From NCBI GenBank assembly GCA_916613615.1, contig OU744728.1:34928450-34992449 (forward strand): DNA of 64,000 bases, in the 5' to 3' direction. Position 1 is the first letter of the stretch. Every line of letters begins with the position of its first letter. Positions 1 through 12,200 of the stretch are shown here, in pieces. The notes beneath the pieces are model-generated. The model was not told the origin of the DNA. It saw nothing but the letters and a program-made list of their open reading frames with translations, and searched no databases. The DNA is from Steromphala cineraria. Lineage: Eukaryota; Mollusca; Gastropoda; Trochida; Trochidae. The position numbers and the translations under genes were made by a program.

Positions 1-21
1 CATTTGATCTTTTTGCTATAG

Positions 22-35
22 GAGCGGTATAGAAG
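22..35 (+). repeat. Partial copy of the exon A acceptor and start
   Basis: TTGCTATAG followed by GAGCGGTATAGAAG repeats the acceptor and first 14 bases of exon A (136-149), 114 bp away. After this the two sequences differ. The distance is 38 codons, but a TGA at 119-121 closes the frame before exon A. Confidence 0.7.
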
Positions 36-135
36 AACGTCCCAATTTAAAACATATTTGCACTTCCTTTAACCAAAATCATGTATTTATTAATTCCATA
101 ACATACACGACCCTGATCTGATCTCTCTGCTACAG

Positions 136-224
136 GAGCGGTATAGAAGGGCGGCCCGCCTCCCCCAGTTCTATAGGGGACGATGAGAAGTCTGGCTCGG
201 ACTCCTGGCCTAGGGACAGGTTCG
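136..224 (+). CDS. Gene 1 exon A (upstream, 5' incomplete)
   Basis: The acceptor CTGCTACAG precedes it and GTAAGT follows. Only one frame is open; it starts with one base of a codon from an exon left of the window and reads SGIEGRPASPSSIGDDEKSG onward, a Ser/Asp-rich disordered stretch. It ends in phase 1, matching exon B. A partial copy of the acceptor and first 14 exon bases lies 114 bp upstream. Confidence 0.7.
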
Positions 225-3200
225 GTAAGTGTTAAAGCTTATAGTAACTCATCTATTAGATAAGAGTTGACCATGTGTTTATATCACACCAATGATGTTA
301 CTGAATGACCCATTTTGAGTTGTTTCACTAATGGAGTGATGACGTTATGAAATCACTTTGATATTTTGTTTGCTTGATACTTTGCAATATTTGAGATGCA
401 ACTAACCTTATTTTGGAGTGATCGATTTAGATGTCGTCATAAGATATTTTGTCATGAGTTAATGTCATTTATAATGACTGTGTCAAATATCCGTCATTGG
501 CCTTCATTAACTGCCATTATAGAAGTTATTAATAAATACGCTTTTATTGATAAGTAAATTCTTATTCTGGAACACAGACGTTTCAAAATAAATCATATTG
601 CTTCAAAAAGACGCCGCAGTATGAAAAACATCGAAACGTCCTTTTACAAAATAAAGAAGTTGTTTATACATATATTTGTTGTTATGGTTACTAATTAATC
701 TAATTTTTCACATAAAAAGGTTTAAGATTTGATGGGATTAATTACACATAAGGCAATTCTTTTATAAAATATTTATGCAAATGATACGTTTGAACTAATT
801 TTTCACATAACATGTATGTTTCAGCATAATGTTGTTCAAGTGAAGACTTGTTCCTTTGAATAATTTGTTACACATGACATACATTTGAAATTAAATACTG
901 TTCAATGGAAGAAATTGCTACACATTTTAGTTCCATTTATTAAGTACTTATTGCACACAATCATGACAAATATTTGTAAAATACCATGGCAAACATTTAT
1001 GATTAAATACTTTTTATTGAAGCACAGTACCGCACATCACAATATAAGAAATGAAATGATGTTCCATTAAGTATAATTGCTACACATGACGCCCATTTTA
1101 AAGGAAATGAGGTCCCATTTATCAAGTACTTATTGACACACATGACAAACATTTAAAATATACCATGACAAACATGTTTAATGAATACTGTTCATTAAAA
1201 CACAGTACTGCACATCACAATGTTAGAAATGATATGCTGTGCCATTGAAGTATGTTGTTGCACAGAGCACCTCAGTGTTGTACCTCTAACCATGTGTACC
1301 TAACGTGTGTGGTGTCTAACCCAGGGTCCAAACGAAAAGGTAAAGGTGCAATATCTGAAACTGACGAGGAGAATACCGCTAAGGAAGACAAGGAGAATGG
1401 TGAGATCTCACTATTAGACCAGCAACCTGACATGGAGATCATTTCAAACCTATGTAACAATGTTATATTTGGGATTATACTATCTTGAATAGTACAGATT
1501 CTAGTACATTTTCGGGCCGAGTCCCATGCGGGATTCGAACCCACACCCTCGGAGTCAGGCAACACCGCCAGCAATGACCATACCAACAGCTAACCAACTC
1601 GCCCGTTTCGCTATCCTCAAAAATGGAGGTCCAACAAGGAGTAGTTAAGCTGTTGTTACATTCATTACCCCTCTGATATAATGTTAACCCCGCATGGGAC
1701 TCGGCCCGAAAAAGTACAAGAATATGTACTATTCAAGATAGTGTATTCCCAAATATAACATTGATACATTTGTTCACTATCTAAATGGCATTTATCTCTT
1801 ATATAATTTAAACCTCTGTTGAATTGATGCTGCTTGTCCTTATCATTTGATTTCATTAAAAGACTGCAATGTTAAAATTTGTCCGGTGCAGGTTGATGAC
1901 ATCTCGTTATGTAAAGAAACAAAAGCTGTCTTTAAGTTGAGAACTATTTTTGGAAAATATGTTTCAATTTCGTGTAGTTTTAAGTTTGGTGATTTAAGAG
2001 CACTATTTCGATTCATAAAATAACAGCCCATATAGAAGCGACTAAAGAATTCATGTAAGAATTCATTAAAAAGGTTATATATTTATTCATATGAAAGTCA
2101 AGCAAATCGAATATGTCTTATGCACTGATGTCCTCAAATCAATCGAAGTACAAATAATTGATTTCTTCAAACACCATGCACTTTTCTTAGAGAAAACAGA
2201 AACATATTTGCGATCTCTATCAAAAAAGAGACAGGAAAAAGAAAAATAAGTTGAAAAGTTAGGGTAACTTATGTAATTGCTTATATAATAAGTTAACATT
2301 TTATCCTTTTTATAGATAAAAACGTTGTCACACAATTGTTTATGTTTTATGTTCTATTTAAGAACTGATTTAAGCATTGATTGCTAAAAATACATTGTGA
2401 AAATCATGTTGTTTCTCCCCTTAAAATTTATTAGTAATGTAAATGTTTAATATCCACTACTTAAACCTATTTATGTTTTAAAAACACAGATCTGCAGACG
2501 TATGTCCAGATCCCCCCGCCTCTACCCCCCTCACAACCTCAGGCAGCATGGAGGGAACAGTCCAAGGTGGGTTTATTGCTACCACATACCTGCAGTTTTA
2601 TTTTAACCCTGTGCTCATTAAGCAGTTGACTAAGTACGACCATAACGTACAATATTACAGTCCTCCTTTTCCTCTGAAGCTGTTTTATGAAACAAATGAT
2701 TCACATGTTTTAAAACAAAAAGAACACAACAACATCACAATAAAAAGAGAAGGAGAATTATCTGCTTTTTCATTAACAGTTAATTAAACATTGCACATAT
2801 TGCACAAATTGAACTTGATTATAATGATCAGCATCTCATTAATTTGGAACTTTGTATATTATATCTTATCATAATTCTCAGTCCATGCTGTTATTTGGCA
2901 GAACCAAACCAATCATTTGTGTTGAATTAAATTATTTCATCATATCTCAGTTACTGGATTATCAAATTACGTTATTGTCAATTTTATCAATTATTGTTAC
3001 TATATAAACTACTCATAATTATAAATAATTTTTCGAAATAACTGAACGGCTAAAGTTATTATTACTTTTTGATAATAGCAATATTATTGCCAATCAGTTA
3101 TCATGACAACCTTTTCAGAATGATCATTGAACCTTCAGAATCGTTAGAAACTTAATTGACGGTCACTCAACCTTTTCACCAATGTTCTATAAAACGTTCC

Positions 3201-6200
3201 TCTCTTTATCTCAATCACTGATCCATAAATCGTTTAAAGTCGCTTTACCGGACAAGAACACCTTTCACATCAATCACTGATTCGTTAAACCTTTTACATT
3301 CACCACAGGACATGACCATCCGATTGTTTTTTCTCATAACAGTTATAAATACATCATTGATTGCCTTTTCTTGTCCACAAACCAATTTAATCCTCCCTCT
3401 GTGAATCTCCGTCCATTACTTGTTGGTTATTGATCAAGACAACATGAAATATTGAACATCCTCTAATTAAGTGGGAGGTAGATAGAGGGTGCAGTAATCC
3501 CGGACAGATCATGTACAGTGTTTGGCTCTCTCAGATGGATTTGAAATCGACATGAAACGTGTTGGTTTCAGTTGATATTGACATGTTATTTATTGAATTC
3601 TGTATATTGTGAACTATAACCATGCCAAAGAAGAAGGTAAGTCACTGAATTTCGGTATATTTCATTCTCCCGAAAAGGTTAAACACCTGAAACCATTTGG
3701 AAAGAACTATCTATGTACATGGGATACTAACAATTACTTAGCAATTAAAATGTTACTATTTATATATCTGAAGTCTTTTTTCAACTTGTTTTTTAAAATA
3801 GATTTCTTGTTGTTAACTTTTTGATGAAGATGGGAACACATTTTGCAGAACAAGACTCGTGACTGCGCCATTTGACTGATAAATAGTGAACAGTTTGTTC
3901 AGTACGTTAAAGAGACCTGAAGACTAGTGAACTGGACTAATAGCTCTAACAATCGTAATGGTTAATGTAGGTTCTCATTATGTGGGGCATATTACATGTT
4001 CATGATCTCCCGGACTATATCAAGATAATTACTTTAGTTAACTGCTGCCATAAATGAGAAAGTTATGTTATTGGGAAAGGATTTATTGAAAACAAAACAG
4101 TGTTGCTATGACAGTAGTCATATTGGAATTGATTCCATATCTGTCAGTCAAAGAAATAGACATGGTTTGGCCAGGTGTATTCAAGTAACCATCTTGTAGC
4201 GCACTGGTCAGTTGACAGCTTGGTAGATATATCGGAACATTTGGTATGGATACTGTGTTTATCTCGAAATGTTGATAGACATACCATGATGATGACCATG
4301 AAATTCAAAATAGGAACGTAACGAGAAATGCCAATGTATTATCTGATGTTAAGCCATGACATCCACAACGAAATATGTTGGGTGACTTTTAAAAACGCTA
4401 TGCTTCAAAGCATCTAACATATAAAAAATTGTCTTAGTTTTCCACAGATTTACACATATTGATAATAACTTCAAGGGTGAAATTATTTTGAAAAGCAAAA
4501 CAGTTTATATTTGCTAATGTTTTCAGGTGAAGAAGAAGTCTGGCCCCAGCAAGAAAGGGGGTAAGAGTGGGGGTGTGGGTGCTGCGAAGGACACGGGAGG
4601 GGGAGGTAATGGGGAGGAGGGCAAGGGGAAGAAGAGGAGTTGTGTGAAGAAGAAGGAGAAGAAGGCGACGAACAGACAGCGGGAGTCGACCCAGGACATG
4701 GAGCCACAGCCTGAACCAGTCATCTCTATCATCGAGGAGAAGAAAACACCTGAACCAGAGAAGTGAGTAGTCAGAGTTATGGTTAATCATTTTTACTGAG
4801 ACTATAAATAAGGTACATGCTCATAGCATTTGATGAATGATAATCGCGAGAAGAAAATATCACCTGAACTGGAGAAGAATGTAATGATAATATTAATCAT
4901 GAGTTGAGTCTGTATCCGTACAGAAGTTCGCGCTCAAATCATTTGACAGACACTTGAATTCGTTATTAAGAATGAAATTAACCTCAATATTGCTCGTAAG
5001 ATGACAAACTAAGAACGTATGTTTCATTAGAAAATTTTATTTCATGGGACATGGTTAAGTAGACTCTATCCCGTGTTTGTCGGATATTTTTTAGATTATT
5101 GTATGTATCAGTTGAGCAACACTTTATATATGGCTTTAGTTGTAATGATGTGAAGTGGGAACACTCCAAAGTTGAAATTTAATGTTTTTGTTGATGTAAA
5201 GATGAAAATGCACATCATATACTGTTTTACTGATTGCTAAGAAATGGCGAATACAAAACAGATGTAGGCAAACACACATAGGCGTGCAAAGACATCATGT
5301 TTTGTCCATTTGTTCTGGTGAACTGGCATTATGTGAACACACGCTAATGTATTGGTTTTATTTTGTAAACTATTTCTTTTAGAAAATTGTTGTAATGGCG
5401 GTATTACGTGACCACTTAGATAATATCCTTTGTATGTTTCATTAAGATTTTGCAAGTATAGAAAATAACATTGTCAGTATTATTTTCATGACATATTTGA
5501 CAAAGAATAAAGTAACGAGATCAAGCATTAGTGATTGACGTATAGAGGATTGTATTTTTGAAAAATGGAGCATTCAAGGTTTTACCACGATGTGTATTGG
5601 CCGTGTTCATATTTATAGAAACATTATAAGCAATGGACACTATAACAGCCGTCTTCCTTCAAGGAAAGAAACTCTTGCATCGTGCCGGATGATGGGTCAC
5701 AACATAGCAATACCTCATAGGACAGATCTGATAGAACGTGATCTTATGCCTTCTATCTATTATTGTTTAACATAAAATTCCCTGATGTGAAGTGACAAGA
5801 GAACAATTGTTGGTTTGTGTAACGTAGAATGAAAACTAGTTCACATGGATTTAAAAATGTTATGCCTCCAACCAACGTTCATGGGTATACGGTACTACCA
5901 ACGATCCCGTCCGTCCGATAACCTTTTTACAGACCTATTAGTTTAAAATCCACATGCCAACAAACCTACTGGGGGGCGTTCAGTGCAATTTCTATAATTT
6001 GTGACATGTATAGGAGGGTTGCAGTGCCAAGTTACAAATGATTTGTTTTATTTATTTTTTAAACGAATTTCTCTGTTTTGTACTACTGTCATTTTCCAAC
6101 ATCAGAAGAAGTAGTCATCATATTCTTTCCAACTTTTGTACGTCTTCTACCAAAATATGAGGAGTGCAGTGCCATTTTCAAAGATCAGAATTGGCCAGAC

Positions 6201-9200
6201 ATATTAATAATCCAATTATTTTAAAATGTTGAACATGTCTTTTAACTGATTGGGAGAGGTGAAGTGCTCAGTTGTTAAACAAGATATTACATGAATTTGT
6301 AAAATATTTTTAATCTGAACATAGTCATTTTATGAGATAAGACTTCGTCCGAATAAATATTCATTCCATCATTTTCAGTCCTTTTTAGGGGGCGCCAAAT
6401 ATTGTGTGAGACTTCTGCTGATGAGACGTCTCAGTTATTTGAAGTAAACTGTTATATTTAGTCGGTCAGGCATGCACGGTCGGGTTTTTTTGTGTGAGCC
6501 ACGCTTACTTTATTCGCTTATTTTATTCTGTAAGGGCAAATTTTCGACATAGGTTCTATTTGTAAATAAATAGGTGAATACTTGTCGATAAACTTTCGGC
6601 AGTTGTCAATGCAATTTTTAAAAAATAGCGTCAATAAAGTAACTGAATTTACGATCTGGTCTTTTCTTCTCTTGCAATCCAATGAATTTTGTGAGCATCA
6701 AAGATGTTGGCTTGGGAAATACAATTCTTGATTTGCTGGAAATATCATATGGCAAGGGTTTTACAATATTGAATGCAACGTTTACTGAGTATTTTATTAG
6801 TAAATCATAATAAGTATTTTGTTACTATACAATGATAATGACGATCACAACGGTAACACATTCGTTTTGGTTTATATGTTTAGGCAACATTTACAGACCA
6901 ATTATTCTTGACACTTATAATTTAAAACAAAATAAAGGTAATTTTGTATGTTATTTGTTAATATCTTTCAAAATGTCTATTAAATTTATGTATATCACCA
7001 TCTGATATTTATACACTTTGATTAGTGATGTCATGGAAAATATTGTATAGTACCTATTAAACTACGTCGACCTTTAAGCTCACAGCATTTCACAAAGTAT
7101 AACTTAGATCATGGAATTTGGACATTCAATGTGAAGTCAATGAACTTTATTTTATTAAAAATTGTATCAAATAAATTTCGATTTTATGAGTTTGGGGAAT
7201 GCAATTCAACTCTAACTATGTGTACAAAAACCTAGTCACCTAAATATGTATTGACCTTCACGTGCATTGAACTGTGTAGGAATCACATTGTGAAGGTACT
7301 TGTCTAACACACTTTCAACACATTGACAAGGTATATAATCAGTTCTTTGAAATCAGTAGCGCAATATACACATGTATGAAGGGTCTATACAAATGTTGTC
7401 ACTTAATGAACACCTATGGAAGTCTTTCAGTTGAGCGTGTTTATTGTAAGACTACCAATGATACCTCGTACCGTCTGTGATAGTTGTCATCACGTTCTGA
7501 CATTGACAAGGTATTCTATTGACAAGGAACTACTGTTGATGTAACATACAACGTCAGGGCACAAGTTGTACTTACGCTTTAACGATATCACATCAGGTAT
7601 TCTGTCAATCAGCAAGGTAAGAGAATGGTTTGGAATAGATACTTTTTTCATCATGTTTGAAATTTTTTAAAAATGTAAGTTTATACAGACGAAGAAGTAT
7701 AACGGAGAGAGTTATTAAGTGAAATTGACAAACATAGTTTTATTGAGAGTTATTTCATTTTACTTAAAAGACTTGATATTTAAAAGGGTTCTTCTATAAA
7801 AAAAAAATAAAAAAATGTTAAAAGTTAAAATGAATTTACCCATACGTTAAGTACACTTTCTAACAAATCACATGGAACCTTTCTATGACATCTTATAGAG
7901 ACAAGACTTTCCTAATGAAAGTAATTGATTATCGACATGAGTTGTCTTAAAACCATTCACCTGACGACGTTTGTTACAATTCCTTTCCTTTAGCGACTTC
8001 AAGTACGGTTGTGATACTGTCCCATGTAAGGGCAATCACCGGCATTGAGTGACAGGTGCCCGTTGTCTATATCAGAGATCAGTGTCCGCACTGCAGGGGG
8101 TAGTGAAATCTACAAGCTTGTGTTGAGGGACAGTGTGAAATCTACATGCTTATTCTGAAAGGACAGCGAGAAATCTTCAAGCTTAACCAGCGAAGTTTTG
8201 GCACTGTGAAATCTAAGGCTTAATCTGGGGACAATTTTGACGTAAGAAATGTACGATATTGAGTTAGAGTAACAGTGTGAAATGTACAAGCAAAGGGAAA
8301 GGAGGTTGTATAAAAGTGGCAGTGGCATCTACAGACACTTCTGTGAGTTAAACGTTTTACTTATATTTCAGTTTAAATATCTAAGCATCTTTTTGAAACA
8401 AGAACATTCTATTTCAAATAGCGAAATATTCATATGAATTTTAAAACAGTGATAATAAAGATGTTGTTGTTGCAGATCTAATGATCAGAATTTCGAATCG
8501 CCTAATTCATTTTCATTTCGTGTCTCTTTATACCTCTTTATACTGTACCTTGAATACAAATTTTGCATGGTTAATGTAATTGTTAATGATACTAGAATCT
8601 TTGAAATGTTTCCATTTATTAATTATTATTCATGATCATGATAAAGTGTGTACTTGTAAAACAAAAGTTATACCTTTCCCTATTTACTGGTTTTCTTTAT
8701 GATGTAAATGAACATTTATATTCAATCTTATTCAATCTAATACCTCACAAATAAACTAAAACTTTCAGCTCTTATATTTTCTTAATGCAATATTTGCAGT
8801 CATAAACTTTGAAGGAAAAATGATTACAATCATGAAAGAAATATCTATAAGACCTATACATTAATGGATTAAGGAAGCTTACCCAGCTGTACCGACCTCT
8901 CATTATGTGTTCCCTAGTTTATTGTCAGGAACACTCAAACTGATTTGAATCACTTCAACTCTATTTCACCCCAACCTTTGATAGTTTACTTTTCTGATGT
9001 ATATTTAAAAGATTATTAAAATATTTAATTGTGCAAATTTCACTGATTGAGATACCTTAATGTTATGTAAATTTCATTGAAACAAGCGCTAATATTGACA
9101 AGTTTCACAAAATTCTCTTCTACACATGTATACCATTATCAGAAAACAAAGTTTGATTTCTTATAAACAAATTTTACAGCTAAAATATTTGAAGTGACTG

Positions 9201-12200
9201 TCACAAGCCAGTGACTAGACGACCCCCAGGGCAGGTCCCTGTAGATATGTAGGTATTTCATTTTACTGAGAATGTACTAAACGCATGTACCTGTGTGCTT
9301 TGATAATACAAAACTGTAAATAGTTTTTGTAGACATATGTGGATGGGTATGGAAACAAAATAGTAATAAGTAGATAATTGTATTTTACAGTTCATTTCCA
9401 TTGTATCTTGATGTATATGCTTAAAACAACTATGTTTAAGAACATGATTGGTTGATCATTGCAAAAATATTTGTAAGATTAATGCCCACCCTGTATGAAG
9501 GGAAAGCTTTTAACTTCCTAAGAATTATTTCTCTTTAAAAAAAACAAAAAAAACTAAAATGCAATGGCTCTAATTCTTCATCAAGTATGTTTTGATTAAT
9601 ATACCATTTAAAGGCTTTTATATATCAATACAAGATTTACAATACAAATGCCAATCATTTCATGATAGTGTTTCTATAAGTATGATTATCTATCAGTCAC
9701 AATAAATAAAATGTACTTAACATATTTATCCAGTAGAGTAGAAAGTATTTAAAAGTTAACATGTAGAAACACACTAATTACTGACAAGTTGTAAATTCTG
9801 TATGGCTATCCCCAAATTATCACATTTCAGGAATGAAATATTATTACTAAATAGAAAATAATATGACATAAGGATAAAGCTGTTTATGAAGTTTAAAGTA
9901 AATGGGCAATATGTGCCTAACCTGTAAATGATAGACAGTCGTGTGGAGAATTTAATTAAAATGTTTGAGAAAATAAGGGTTTGAAAGAGCATGGGAAAGG
10001 ACTTTATGTTTTTTATTAAAAGCCCATTAATGGACATATGCCATGTTATTTGTTTGGTACTTATACATTGATATTTAGGAATAAACAACTGAACAAGATA
10101 AAATTAAATGAAAAATTACTGACATGGCAAATTTAACAACCTTTCAAAGGTTCTGACATTGACTCTTCTCTGCTTAAGAGAACTGTGTCACATGCAATGT
10201 ACTTTGAAGGTACAACTGGCTTCCATGTACAGGGCTGCTATGTACATATGACCTGGAGACAGTATGTTGCCCTGTGCCATGTGATATGTACATGTGTTGT
10301 ATGTTGCCCTGTGCCATGTGATATGTACATGTGTTGTATGTTGCATGTCACTCATCTCCAGACCTTTGTTCTCAAATCTATGACACTATAGCTGATGCAA
10401 TCTGACTTCAAAGACGTGATTTGTGTCTCTGAAATGAGACAACTTCATGTAGAATCTTGATGCTTGTTAGTGAACTATATTGCAATTAAGGTAATGAACA
10501 AAGGAAATATTTATCAATCTATGTATCACTTGTGTTTTCATACTCTATAGTGAAGGAAATGATATAAATGGTTATCTATGATATTGCAATATGTTGCTAG
10601 ACAATGAGACAGTCGGTAGGAACAATCAATGTTGCTGTCCTATTCAAAACTCATGAGCAGGCCATATCGTTATTTGTATATTTTTATTCGAAATATTGGT
10701 ATATTTTTATTTGAAATACATTGTCAGTGATATGTTTCTCTTCTCATAACAACTTTTCTATTCCTCTCATTACAGTAAAACAGTGTATAAAGCTTGAAAT
10801 TCAGTATAAGTATTATTTTCTTAATTTATAATGGCAATCATAAAGGACGAAATAAACAGTAATAGTTAGAACATTGCTTGGACATCAATGATCTTAAAAT
10901 GTTTTAAACTACAACTTCATTTAAAAAAATGAATTTTTCCCATGACAAATCCATTTGAAATTATCTGTTGAACCGGATATGTGATAAAAGACGGGTTTTT
11001 ATCCTAATTCAAAAGAAATCCTTGTTATTTGCACTTCCATTGACTAGACCGATAATCAATAATTCTTCAATCCAATGTTCTAATGAAAGTTGAAAAAACC
11101 CTGGCAATGAAAGGTTTTCCTGATATAGAAAGCTTTAGTGATTAAGGCTAAAACCATTGAGGGTGAAAACAAACAGACACAGAATCCCCTCAGAGGGCTG
11201 TAATCATAAAACAATCTATCATCACCTCGAGATAGAGGTTAAGGGTCCTCTGATTGACAGCTATTTATCCATGTTAATAACAATGAAAGAAACAACAAAG
11301 CCTGCAAGCTTACAGAGATAACAATTTGTTTGACATACCTTTTGAAGGTTTTTAACGACAAGATTTCTCTTGAAGTGTTAATAAGGGTTTGAAAAGTCAT
11401 AAAACTTACGTGAAACAAGGAAGAAAGCAAACTTTTTTTTAGATATCATGCTTGTTGACGTTTATCTTTTGAAAGCTATGTGAGTTCAAGATACATTTGA
11501 AGTGTTAAATGGTTAATGAAACCTTTTACCTTTCTTTGGCTTTTAAGGCTGATGTTTTTCAGTGCAAAGAAATAAATGAATTCAAGATAACATTATTTCA
11601 TGTATGTTAGTGTTAAACATACCATTAAAACGCAGCTAATATGTGTGACTGTTGGCCCTTCATGTATTCTAGATAATTTCTTTCTGATACACGTATGATT
11701 CATAACCATCACATCAGTGCTTACGGATTAAAAGGTAAATTGTTTAAAATTTTAATTATTTCGATTAAAGGTTGATAGTATTTAGCTAAGATATCTGAAT
11801 TTTGGGTTGATTTGATATGAACTTAAAATGCATAAAACTAGAAACAAATATTTAGTTCACTTAAAGATTCGTCAAAACAAAAGATTTACAGGCAGGAGGC
11901 AAAACAATGAAAGTAAATTTGACTGCAAAGTAGATGTAGGTATTTCGAATCTGAGCTGTTTCAGGTATGCAAAAGATAAATACGATAGTATGGATCAAAT
12001 TCGGCAACTTTTAGTATACAGGGGCATTGTAGGTAATGTTTTTACTTCAAAAATAGTAAAAATCACGAGAAGAGATTTTATCAACATATTTAATGTTTTC
12101 CCTTTAGCTATAAAGTCTTGTTTTTACTTATAGATGGATGAGTGTATTTCTTTATTTTAATTTTATTAAATGCTTCCATAACAGAAATTCAGTTCTATGT

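Noticed and set aside
1500..1610. A tRNA gene on the minus strand
   Set aside because: The A- and B-box sequences are present but the anticodon arm does not fold, and the tail matches a second fragment nearby, as expected for a SINE.
4434..4790. Minus-strand ORFs opposite exon E
   Set aside because: They are shadows of the purine-rich exon E and have no splice context.
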